Positions 39,716 through 50,600 of a stretch of DNA of 64,000 nucleotides are shown here, piece after piece. The DNA is from Pseudeuparius sepicola. Its lineage: Eukaryota; Arthropoda; Insecta; Coleoptera; Anthribidae. A program made the position numbers and the translations under genes. Below the pieces are notes generated by a model, which was not told where the DNA came from, made no database searches, and worked only from the letters and a program-made list of their open reading frames with translations. The stretch is from contig OY987299.1 of the NCBI GenBank assembly GCA_963920635.1, positions 26,800,901-26,864,900 on the forward strand, written 5' to 3'. How positions within the stretch are numbered: position 1 is the first letter of the stretch; every line of letters starts with the position of its first letter.

Positions 39716-40715
39716 CAGGGACTATTTAAAATGTCAGTCTATCACATGGGAAAAGTGAAGCCTTGAGGGGAAGTTTGTTTTCTGTTGACTCCAAGGAGAC
39801 CACAAGGGGCTGATACACGGTTATGTTATAGGCCAGTGTCCAACTGCCCTCAGGTTTTATGTGACTTGCCGCCAGTGCCATAGATTCTAAAGGAGGCAAA
39901 ATATTTCCCATCATAATTCACAATTTTTAACTTTTCTAACTTCCACATACTCAGATGTGTCAATTAAAGGTAATGCGGCCGCCTGAAGTAGTCCCAATAA
40001 TTGCAACCAGATTTTTCCTGTATCACTTTTAGTAATCCTACAATTCCCATTACGTATAAGCAAAGATCATAATCATGATCTTTGGTATAAGTAGGTAGTT
40101 CAAAACAAATCGTATTTCGAAAATTTTTAATTATCAGTCGGGTCTTTTTTAAAGAGTTTTTATCTACAACTAAAAGTTTATTTTAAGTTTGAGGTACCTT
40201 GGGAGAGAAATACAATTACAAAAATTTTATAATCCGAGAAAAACTACATCATTACTACTAGACCTAATCTTATTAGTCCATCCCGAAATTGTGAAAGTTC
40301 TTTGGGTAAATACATTCAACAAGGGAAGAAAGTTCAAGTATACATATTACAAATGGGTTGAGGAACCTGGTAACAAGGTGCAATAGCGACAAATTCTTAA
40401 ATAAGCAAAATCGGCACTACTGACTTACCATACTTATTACTTAAATTCGTGGAAATAATTGCTGTAAATCGATTTCAACTATAAAATAAATTTCTTTCAT
40501 TTGGCAGTTGCCACATTTTGCACTTGTATACACAAAATTGTCAAGTCTAATTTTTAGAAATCATGGAAACCATTATTAATTTTTACTAACAATCAAAGTA
40601 CCTGTTATATTCATAGATTCTCCAATAAAATGGCATACTTGGCATCACTGAGACCATTAGAATGAGAAAAGAATAGGCCTCACTTTGGAAAGTATAATGC
40701 CAAGTATAGTACCAG
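39716..40715 (-). repeat. Long diverged copy of the CAGGGACT hAT-like family
   Basis: It starts CAGGGACTATTTAAAATG. Its blocks (GACTCCAAGGAGACCACAAG, GGCATACTTGGCATCACTGA, and the TTTGGCAGTTGCCACATT area) are the reverse complement of parts of 53203-53748. It is longer because of an interior segment at about 39962-40400, and its far terminus is not preserved. Confidence 0.7.
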
Positions 40716-40842
40716 CGCCTTCATGATGAATGTTATGATCTTTGGTGATTGGTGGATATTCAAGTTGATTTAATTAATAGGTACCAGCGCCTTTACCAAA
40801 AATTTAAAATGTCGATCACAATATTTCAAATTAAACAACCAC

Positions 40843-41467
40843 CATAGGCGCCGACTTCTCAAAATTTGGCTGGGTGCCCAAGGTATACAACCCCCCCTCA
40901 AATGTTATTTTAAAAAACATTTTTTTATTTATAAATATAAAATAAAAGTACTTAACAACAAAACAAAACAAAACGTAAATAGAATGAAATAAAATAAAGG
41001 TATTTTTATAAGAAAGGCCCCGTTTTAAAATTCAGCGGACTCTCATACCGATGAATCAGCTGGATATCTGTCTCTTACTTCCTCCAAAAGGGAAACAAAT
41101 GAGAGGGAGATATCAGCTGATTCATCTTGATGAGAGCCCTCTGAATTTTAAGAGGCGGTCTTTAAAGGAAAACAAAAAAAAAACAAAACAAAAAACAACT
41201 ATATAGTTATGTACCTTACTTTGCGTAAATAACGCAAAAGTGCTGGAGTCTTATGGGCGATTTTTTATAAACTCATTACATAACTCATCAAGGCTTACGT
41301 CTGCTAATTCTTTATAAATACTTAAAAGCATATCATTCAGCCTTTTCTGACTCATTGTTGATCTTAAATATGATTGTCACCTTGTCGCCTTTGCTTGAGC
41401 CTCCAACCTGGCCAAAATTTTGGCCGGGTGCTCGAGCCCCGGAACACCTGTGGAGTCGGCGCCTATG
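40843..41467. mobile_element. hAT-like MITE with perfect 8-bp TSD
   Basis: The ends are CATAGGCGCCGACTTC and GAGTCGGCGCCTATG, flanked by ACAACCAC on both sides (40835-40842, 41468-41475). The interior contains another inverted pair at about 41013-41165 (TTCAGCGGACTCTCAT / ATGAGAGCCCTCTGAA). No coding sequence. Length 625 bp. Confidence 0.9.
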
Positions 41468-41475
41468 ACAACCAC

Positions 41476-42102
41476 TTATTTATTTGATAATTTGGATTAA
41501 TTTACAAGACCTCTTCTCTAATTTAGAAAATATATCTGAACAATGGCAAAGCCAGTCTTCTATGCAGCCTTCCAATTTCAATAATTTTTTCACCATTAAA
41601 AGCGTTGATTGACACTGGTCTGCGTTAATTGCTGCTTTTTCTATATCATCCAAAATAGTTCTTGGTGACTTTGCACTAGGAATTTAACACTGAAAAGGTT
41701 TATGTTTTAAATTCAAAAATATGTACACTTATACAGGTTGCATTGATCATGGGAACCATGGGTGCTTGTCGCAAAAACACAAATAATTGTACCAATTAAC
41801 TACGAATGACCTAATTGGGTCACAAAGTATCTAGTATTGAAATTTTGATTTTGAAGGCCCCAAAAAGACATGCAAAATGATTTTATTTTCCTGTATTTTT
41901 CCTTAAAAAAATCTAATGGTCATAGAAATAGTATTGTGTGCGTTCTAAAATTTTGGGGAGTCGTAGTCGTAATAAGTATTGAACATATTAAAAAAAAAAC
42001 AAGATGTGTATAACTTAATGGGCGTTTACTTAATGGATCATTTGGTTTACATATATTTTTATGGGAAATACAATACAGCTAAGAAGGCATTCATCCTATT
42101 TT
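41476..42102. other. 3' flank of the ATP synthase delta gene, nothing else seen
   Basis: The part nearest 42102 should include the 3' UTR of the gene ending there. No canonical AATAAA on the minus strand is obvious; an ATAAAAATATATG at about 42050-42062 is a weak candidate. No other gene is visible. Confidence 0.45.
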
Positions 42103-42815
42103 TTATTCAACTGCCTTCACCAAAGCCTCTCCTACCTCCACAGCGATGGTAGCTTCAGCTCGCGCCTAAAAAATTCAAATTCTGAAGACTTAGGGATAAT
42201 AACAGACCTTAAAGAGGTGTGTCGGGACAAATAAAGTGATGTTTTTCTTTACAATAATGCCGATTAATGTAAAATTTACTTTAAAAAAATACCTCATCAG
42301 TTGATGCAGATGACAACTGGCTCTGTGCTTTGCTTAATACATCCCTCGCCGCGGAAGCATCTAGATTCTCCACAGGGTGTGCCTCTTCTGCCAAAATCTA
42401 AAAATCCTCGATATACTTTACAGATCGTTTTTAATCATTATGTACTAATTTCACCTGCACAGAAGAATCATCATTAATTGTTATTGTTCCACTCGAGACA
42501 AATATCTTTTTGATAGCACCGGCATCTTCATATACAGACACAACACCGGGTTTCAAAACTGCCAACGTTGGTACATGTTTTGGAAGAATACCAAAACTGC
42601 CAGAGAAAGAGGGTACATCTACTTGTTTAACATTTGTAGAGTCGTAGAACACCTAAAAATATGATGTCCGCTTTATCAAAAACATTAATCGTTCCAAAAA
42701 TTACCTGATTTCCAGCAGCAAATGTAAGGGGCATTTCATCGGCATACCCTCTTCTTGCTACCTTGTTCAGTGATTGGCGAGACAGCAAGCGAGTGATTGA
42801 ACGCATTGTGGCCAT
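42103..42815 (-). CDS. ATPsyndelta: Mitochondrial ATP synthase F1 subunit delta, complete, 4 exons
   Basis: The exons are 42705-42815, 42455-42652, 42293-42397 and 42103-42165 (37, 66, 35 and 20 codons plus stop). All introns are GT-AG and phase 0, of 52, 57 and 127 bp. The 158-residue product has an Arg-rich N-terminal presequence (MATMRSITRLLSRQ ... ARRGYADE). A beta-sandwich follows with the conserved VDVPSFSGSFGILPKHVP and LKPGVVSVYEDAG, and a C-terminal Ala/Glu-rich helical hairpin (SARDV-type, then ARAEATIAVEVGEALVKA). Length and layout match insect delta subunits. It sits in the F1 central stalk with gamma and epsilon in the mitochondrial matrix, coupling rotation to catalysis. Start at 42815 is the first ATG of the presequence; a second Met follows at codon 4. 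No breaks are seen, so I judge it functional. Confidence 0.96.
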
Positions 42816-43858
42816 TTTTTTACTGTAAAATAATAAGCTTTTAAAATTGTATAATAACAAAAATACCCTTAAAAATTATAAAATCATAACCTCAATAATA
42901 AGTTACATAATAACTTCTTTAAATATTGCTTCAAATTATTAAAAGATAAGCTGATAAAAAGTAATTCAAATGCTCTGGAACGAAGGAAAAATCTACCTTA
43001 GGGGGTGTGTTTAGTCCTGGAAAAACAAGAGAAATCTAAAAATGTCCAATTTCCAATTTTTTTAATTAGTGAAAGATGAAAATGAAAATTGTCACTGGCA
43101 ATATGAGTAAGAGCACAAAATATATAGTAGGAGTGGAAGTGGAGAAGAGGCGCACACAAAACACAAAAATTAGAGTGGAAGTCCATAGCGCACGGTGCCG
43201 CCGCACAGAATAAGTTCAGAGTTCAGTCTTATTCTATGGCCGCGATGTGCGGATCGAGAGATCGGTTAGCAAGGTTAGCTTGATCGGTCCTATATTTTGT
43301 GGGTTAGTCCCAAGGTTAGTATTATAGAGACTCAGAAAAATAAAAAAACATAGAAATTGCATCTGTAGATTGCAATGTTTGTAAGGGGTAGCACTTTTTA
43401 TACTCTATTATTTATTTACTAGTTAAAGTTTAACAGCGTTGCCAATAATTCATAATGAAAAACTTATTTCTCTGGTAATAATTAAAATAATCTTCAAGAT
43501 CAAATTGCAAATAATAGTTTTTCAACAGTGGTTTCCGTTGTATATAGGGACTAGGGACATACAAATACGTTTGCTTTGAAGTAAATAACGGTAGATAATA
43601 TATGTTATTTATGTATTGATGAGATAAAGTCTGCCTGACTAATAGGTGAATCTAGTATTTATAATTATCTAGACACTTATTAGGCAGTATTTCTATACTA
43701 CGTGTAGTACTTTAATCTGTGATACAACTAAGGAAACAATAATATAGGTACTAGGTAGCTACAATTACCAATACCAATCGCACAATCTGACAAACGCGCA
43801 AATCGCCCAAGAGTGTGCCTCACCTTGTGTTTGACACAACTGGTGCTGTGTCTTTTAT
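42816..43858 (-). promoter_or_regulatory. Upstream region of the ATP synthase delta gene
   Basis: No second gene is visible. A locally GC-richer patch at about 43180-43320 is the best guess for the core promoter or a noncoding first exon, but I cannot place a start site. The remainder is AT-rich. Confidence 0.35.
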
Positions 43859-44477
43859 AGTCAAATTATTTTAAGAAGTCTGTCAATTGGTAATTTCACT
43901 ATCCTAAGTTGGCATCAATGCAGCAAAAAATGCAACCGGGTCATAAGTTCAGGTCAGTAACGAGCCCATTTGCACTAATAACACGAAAAGTAACAAGAAC
44001 AAGAACAACACAGATAACGGTAAAACTCACGAAACGTAGAAAACCCGCGAATATTTTCACTGCCGAATGTTTGAACCAGTTTGAACGATCTGGAAAACCT
44101 TCACTGTCACTTTAACACACCGAAGCTAAATTTGCCTGAGTCCGCACATAGCCACTGCCAAAAGCAGCTGATTATACCAAAATACCAAAATGAAAAGTGT
44201 TTCCATGACGTTTGAAATTCTTATTAAAATGAGTTGTAGTCGTAGTTATTTTTATTTATAGCGGTATAATCGTGATTGCAATAGGGTTTTTATTTTATTA
44301 TGTTCTTTTTTCCGTATCACTTGGGTAACTTTTCACATCATAAATCAATGAGTGACGTCATTAACTGGTTGAGAGACATATACCAATGTTATACCCATGG
44401 TTAACAGAAAACTCCTAGGGATTTTGTGGAGAATGTCATCTGACAAAAGCGGGACTTCTTACAGTAATCGGGGTTAT
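43859..44477 (+). repeat. ~620-bp repeat, inverted copy at 55668-56305
   Basis: Shared blocks with the other copy include TCAAATTATTTTAAGAAGTC, GGGTCATAAGTTCAGGTCAG, GATTATACCAAAATACCAAA and GTAATCGGGGT. The copies differ by scattered substitutions and small indels. An interior stretch near 44030-44110 is open but shows no recognisable protein. Confidence 0.85.
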
Positions 44478-45005
44478 AGAAGCAATTTTTAGCTGTTTTT
44501 AAGTGTTTCTTAAGTATTCGTCGGTTTTGAAATGCTTATATAGATAATTAAGTTATACGTTATGGGCAAAAAAAGTGTATTGTTTGCAAATCAAGCAACT
44601 CGCCAAAGGAGGTTACATATCATGCGTAAGTACATAGGCGTACCTAGTTCGGGGCGCGGTAAAAGATATACCTACCTTTACCACCAGAAGGAAACAACAT
44701 GGGTATCAAACGAAAGGGCTCGACGGTTAGAAAACAATAAGGTGAATGACGTCATAATAAATCTAATGTTGGCGCCTCCCCAAGACGGCGGATTGCCTAA
44801 TTCTTCACAACATACTCGACATGGGTAGGTATCAAATGAAAGGATTTGAAGAGTAGAAAACGATAAGGTGACTGACGTTATACTAAATCCAATAGAGCTG
44901 ATGCCCGATGCCCCAAGATGGCTGATTAAATTTCTTTACCACCCTTCTGAGTTGGGAATCAAATAGGTACTAAAAAAGCACAAAATAAAATAAATAATAA
45001 AAAAA
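44478..45005. other. Intergenic sequence, no convincing gene
   Basis: An 88-codon open frame at 44562-44828 has no recognisable domain. A similar motif (ATGGGTATCAAA / CATGGGTAGGTATCAAATG) occurs twice, suggesting a short local duplication. Confidence 0.4.
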
Positions 45006-45337
45006 CCTTTTTAAAAACAAGCTTTTATTTAAGTAAGCCATTTACTAAAACGGATAAAATAAGTTTAGGTTTTCGTTAAGATAATTCCAATGCCAAACTG
45101 CGACAAGCTTTTTTAAATCAAAAAGCTTGTCGCGCAAACTGTAAAGAAAATATATTATTTGGCATGCACTTGCTTATCAACTAATCACTGTCCGATAAAA
45201 TTAATTGGTACCTACTTTTATGAACATCTCGCGCGACGAGCTTTTTGAAGTGTGGCATTGAATTATCTTAACGAAAACCTAAACTTATTTTATCCGTTTT
45301 AGTTCATGGCTTAAATAAAAGCTTGTTTTTAAAAAGT
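45006..45337. repeat. Foldback element with ~115-bp arms
   Basis: The left arm CTTTTTAAAAACAAGCTTTT ... GATAATTCCAATGCC is repeated inverted on the right up to about 45337 (AAGCTTGTTTTTAAAAAG). An inner hairpin (AAAGCTTGTCGC) lies near 45110-45135. No coding sequence. Confidence 0.78.
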
Positions 45338-45737
45338 TTTTATTTTTTTATATTGTGTTCGCCGACCAATCCTCAACTAGTAACTGCCAATAACATTGAT
45401 AAGTTTGAATTTTAGAATTGACGCGTAGGTACTAGTTGTACCTGGGGTTATACTTCAATTTTTATATAAAAAAAGAGATATAAAGGCAAATATATTTTTT
45501 CCTATTTTTATAACTATTTTAAAAAATAAGAAGTACGCCACTGCCTTGTAATCGTTAGCACCAGATCTGTCACCAGATCTGTCACCCGATCTGTAAACAT
45601 TATTTTTTTTATTATGGGAACAAACTTGCCAATACAAAGCCAGTTCTACGTTTTTTATTTTTCTGAGTATAGAGAGAACACGTTGAACGGTAACTCGGGT
45701 GAGGCGAGCGGGGAGGGGAAGGCTGTGACGTCACATG
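45338..45737. other. Intergenic sequence with three 12-bp tandem repeats
   Basis: At about 45562-45596 the unit CCAGATCTGTCA occurs in tandem (about three copies, one base changed). No gene is seen. Confidence 0.55.
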
Positions 45738-45746
45738 TGGATAAAA

Positions 45747-46870
45747 CGAGGCCAACGATAAAGACAGGCCACGGCGCTAACGCATAATCGCGTAGTCACG
45801 TGACCAACTTAGTGCTATTTAATGAAAGGCATTTTTGGAGATAAGTAGAAAAAACTGCTGTTTTGGGCTGAGAGTTAAACGGCACTGCACTCACAATATT
45901 TTGTCACTTCTCAAAAATTGTTGGGACATCACCTTCCTTTAGCTTAGGTTTAGGTGATATTCTCTATATAGGTATTTTCCTCCCACAAAACATTTGTCCA
46001 CTTTAATTGTTTCACTTTCTTGAAAATGTATTAGCCACACAAACTTAAGGGTTTTTTAGAAATTAAATCTCAGTTGGAATTTGACGAATCCATTTTTGGC
46101 GGAAATAATTATCATCCCGAGGCAAAACAAATGTTTGTTATGGCGACACTTTCTTCCTGGCTTTTGTAATATGTATAAATATAATATAAACAGACCCAAT
46201 ATTTGGTATTTAGGTGATTTTTTACGAAATAAAAATGAAAACTAACCTCAGTAGGTATACTGTAAATAGTTATTGACGAGGTCTCAGTTGTTCGGCAGCG
46301 TGAGAAACCGTATCGGGGCGTGGGTCGACAACGAAAATCAACGGTTACAACACTGATTTATTTCGCACAAGGTGAATGGTGAATACAATAAATACACAAA
46401 CCCGAACGTGGTCAACGGGAACGGCTTCCAGCCACACGGACCGTCTGAACTCGCGGATCTCCCGTAAGCAGTTCACCCCTGTGTCTCAGGCTCCACTGTC
46501 CAATACGGTCCATGTCCATAATAGTCCAATTCGGAATTCCGGGCTCCCTATTCTGTGGTTCGGGGTCTACCCCTTTACAGCGCTCACGCGTCGGTGCGAG
46601 CGGCACCAATACTCTTAGACGGCACGACTCCCACCCAGAGGCCATGGCCATAATAACACCTGGGCGGTTCCCCTCCGCCAGGACACACGCGCACTAGACA
46701 CAAACTTGTTTCTAAAATATAAACAAACACGTTTAAAAACAATTTAAACATTTAAAACTTCTCAAAACCCAAGCTGCCGCTTTCAGTTATGTGACAAATG
46801 ACATGTAACGTCGGCCTAAGGTGGTCACATGATTTTTGTGCGCCAGGGCCTGTCTTTATAGTAGGCCTTG
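45747..46870 (+). mobile_element. Mutator-like non-autonomous element, copy 1 (9-bp TSD)
   Basis: It starts CGAGGCCAACGATAAAGAC and ends with the inverted form (TCTTTATAGTAGGCCTTG), about 30 bp of imperfect TIR extending through GACAGGCC. It is flanked by a perfect 9-bp duplication TGGATAAAA (45738-45746, 46871-46879). Nine-base duplications point to the Mutator superfamily. The 1,124-bp interior is shared with 47217-52926 and includes a GC-richer segment at about 46370-46700, with no recognisable transposase. Confidence 0.82.
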
Positions 46871-46879
46871 TGGATAAAA

Positions 46880-47207
46880 TGGATACTTGCTTTGAGTTTA
46901 CATGCGTTCAGATGCAAGAATAGTGTCTACTATTCTTGATTCAGATGGTTTAGCGTTCCCTGGTTTTAGCTCATTTAAATAACCTCGTTTTTATATTGTT
47001 TGTTTAAACGTGTGTAGCGATTTTTACACTATCTTTGAACAGTTTTATAGATATTATATTTTTATAGTGTATTACCTTAATTAAAACATAAAAATCATGC
47101 AGGTGTATTGTAAAACAAATAATTAGATATTATAATCCTGATATTTAGCTCTTTTTTACTAACCTTGCAGGCGTACAAGCCACGTACAAGCTAATATTAT
47201 ATGCGCA
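46880..47207. other. Short spacer between the two Mutator-like copies
   Basis: AT-rich sequence without gene or repeat termini that I can see. It ends at the CGATATCCA target duplication of copy 2. Confidence 0.5.
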
Positions 47208-47271
47208 CGATATCCACGAGGCCAACGATAAAGACAGGCCACGGCGCTAACGCATAATCGCGTAGTCACGT

Positions 47272-47566
47272 TGTTATGAAAAGGTTTTGTCTCACAACAT
47301 GTGAACTGGCAACACTGTCGACTTTGGTTGTTAACGTGTTGCTAAGTATGAAGTTAGGTTTGTGTGACTTTTGTAATCTGACATTTGACAATGACAGCAA
47401 TGATATTAAGTCAGTCTTTGTTGATATATAGACATGTGTATGTCGTACTTTTTGAAGTAGACTAATTTACGTTTGTTAATCACTACCAATTATACTGTTA
47501 CTCTGTGAAAGAATAAATGCTTTCTAACTTCGACTCCAACACTGGCATATCTCATTTTATCAAACA
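47272..47566 (+). repeat. 5' LTR of Copia copy 2
   Basis: The 295 bp run from TGTTATGAAAAGG to TTTATCAAACA. GAAAGAATAAATGC near its end is the likely polyadenylation signal. TATATAGACATG near 47427 is a possible TATA-like promoter element. Confidence 0.95.
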
Positions 47567-47580
47567 GGTTATGGGCCCAG
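47567..47580 (+). promoter_or_regulatory. Copia primer-binding site (initiator tRNA-Met, internal)
   Basis: GGTTATGGGCCCAG directly after the 5' LTR is complementary to the anticodon stem-loop of initiator tRNA-Met (around CCCATAACC, anticodon CAT). Drosophila copia is known to prime from this internal region of the same tRNA rather than from its 3' end. Confidence 0.85.
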
Positions 47581-47695
47581 TTATGCCCATGTGAGTCGTA
47601 AGTTGAAAAAAGTTGTCGGCCATTATCATCAGGTGTGTCCTGTGCAGGAGGTCTCCACGTTTGTCGTGAGAAGCTGATAGTTCCTCGTACCAAAA

Positions 47696-50600
47696 ATGGC
47701 AGACAAGGTCGACTTTGGAGTGATTAGCAAGTTCGACGGCACGAACTATCCACAGTGGAAGTTCCAAGTTAAATGTGGCTTGAAGGCCAAGGGCATTTAC
47801 GACGTGGTTAATGGAACTTTGCCGAAACCCACCAGCGGAGCGCAAGACATCAGTGCATGGAACAGAAAGGATGCTCAAGCAATGTTTACCATAACAGCTG
47901 CAATGGATTTGAAACAGATTACGTTGATTGAAAACTGTGAATCGTCTCAGGAGATCCTCAACAAGTTAGACTCCATCTATCAACAGAAATCAGAAACAAA
48001 TAAGATGCTTGTGCACGAACGTTTTGCACAATACAAGATGGATTCAAAAGATAGTGTTGCTCAACATATCGCAAAGGTTGAGAACCTAGCCAAACAAATA
48101 AAGGAAGCAGGTGAAACGATAAGTGAAGCAGCGGTAATGACCAAAATACTTAACACACTTCCTCTGAAGTATAGAAATATACGACAGGCTTGGTTATCCC
48201 TTGATGACAGCAAGCAGATAATTGCGAATCTCACGGCACGGCTCATCGACGAAGAAGCGAGTTTGACAGCTTTCGAAGAGACTGAAACAGCCCTAGCTTC
48301 AGTTAGATTGAGGGTAGCAGGCCAGAAGAGAAACACAACAAGTAGTAGAGGAAAAGGTATTGTTTGCTACAATTGTCGGCAGCGTGGGCACATTTCTCGA
48401 GACTGTACCCAGCCGAAGAAACCTGTTAACAAGAACGATGGTGATGGGAACAACACAGGTGGTAGCAGGAGGAAAAACAATTCCCAGGACAGTGCGTTTA
48501 CTACATCAAGTAATGAAACCGCTTTCAACGTTGTCGAGACAAATCAGTTTCATTTAGACGATGATACGTGGACCTTGGACAGTGGTGCCTCAGTGCATAT
48601 GTGCTACCGACGTGAGCTATTTGCTATTTTCACCGAAGATTGTAATTCAACTGTAACGTTAGGCAACGACGCACCTTTGATGGCAAAAGGGCGTGGTACC
48701 ATAAATATTCAGAAGCTTATAGATGGACAATGGTTTAATTCTACCATTAACGAAGTTTTGTACGTACCAGACCTCAAGAGAAATTTACTGTCAGAAGGTG
48801 TACTCACGAAGAAAGGTATGGAGATTGTCAAAGTAAAAGAGCATGCCAAGATATACAACGATGGACAGCTGAGTGCTGTTGGTATCCGTGGCACAAATAA
48901 CCTATACAGAATGCTATTCCGGACGGTTGTGTACCAAGCAAATGTTACAGCTAGTGAAAGTTTGCGTCTATGGCACGAGAGACTTGGTCATGTCAACATT
49001 GGTTCCTTGTGTCAAATGGTTTCAAAAGGGCTTGTCAAAGGTGTCAATCTTAGTGACAAACAGAATTTCTTCTGCGAAGCATGTTGCTACGGCAAGCAAC
49101 ACAGACAGCCTTTCAAAAATAACAGCCATGTTAAAATGAAACCCGGTGAACGTGTGTACAGTGACGTATGCGGTCCTATGTCTGTTCCTTCAGTACAAGG
49201 GGCAAGATATTTCGTCACGTTCAAAGACGAAAACACAGGTTATCGTGTCGCATACTTTATCAAGCACAAAACAGATGTGCTTGACTGTTTCAAAGTGTAT
49301 AATGCGAAGATTAAAAACAAATTCAACCGATCAGTTAAAGTTCTTCACGTGGACAACGGAACTGAGTATCGGAATCACGACTTCAAGGAGTACATGGATA
49401 CAGAGGGTATCGAGTTGGAAACAACAGCACCATACACGCCACAACAAAATGGTAGGGCAGAACGGGACAACCGTACCATAGTAGAAAGCGCTCGATCGAT
49501 GCTATACAAGTCAGGAGTGTCACGCCATCTCTGGGCGGAGGCAGTTAATACTGCTGTATACTTGTTGAATCGAACACCAACTACCCAGGCGCCGAATTCT
49601 ACTCCGTATGAACTATGGTGTGGTCAGAAAACCTCTCTCGAACATGTCAAGGTGTTTGGATGTGACGCATTCACACATGTACCAGATCAGAAAAGATCAA
49701 AATTAGATGCGAAAAGTCAAAAGCTTATTTTTGTGGGATATGACAAAAACTCTACGAACTACAGGCTGTATAATCCAGAAAACAGAAAAATTGTTGTTTC
49801 TAGAAGTGTCAAGTTCAATGAAGATAGCCATGGATTGGTTCAGAATAATCGAAATGTCAAAATTACATTGGAGAGCGATGACGTAACAGAATTAGAAACT
49901 GATGAAGTGGAACACATTGCTGCAGAAAATATGGGAGCTGACGAAAGCGATTTGGAAATAGAAGCTCCAAACTTGAAACCACAAAGATCGATTAAATTAC
50001 CAGCCAGATTCAATGATTACGAGTTAAATTTTGTGGAAGTCGATATACCAAACACCTATGAAGAGGCAGTGCATTGTAGGGATGCAAAACAGTGGGAGAA
50101 AGCTATAAAAGAAGAGCTAATGGCCTTACAAGAAAATGAAACATGGGACTTAGTACCACTTCCGGCAGAAGAAAAGGTGATTGATTCGAAGTGGGTGTTC
50201 AAAGTCAAGAGAGGCCCAGATGGTTCCGTCCTTCGTTACAAGGCGCGACTATGTGCCAGAGGGTTCGAACAACGAAAAGGCATTGACTATAACGAAATAT
50301 TTTCTCCAACAACCAGGTATGATTCAATCAGAGTCCTTTTAGCTTTAGCTGTCAAGAATAATTTCAAAATAATGCAATTTGATATCAAAACTGCCTTCCT
50401 GAATGGTGATTTGAGTGAAGTTATTTACATGAAGCTACCAGAAGGTTTGGAAGAAGAAGAATTGTCAAATGACAGCAATTCTAACCTCAAATTCGTTTGT
50501 AAACTAAAGAAATCACTCTATGGTTTGAAACAAGCGCCGCGATGTTGGAATCAAAAGTTCCACACGTTTTTGAGCAGTTTTGGCTTTACGCAAGCACAAT

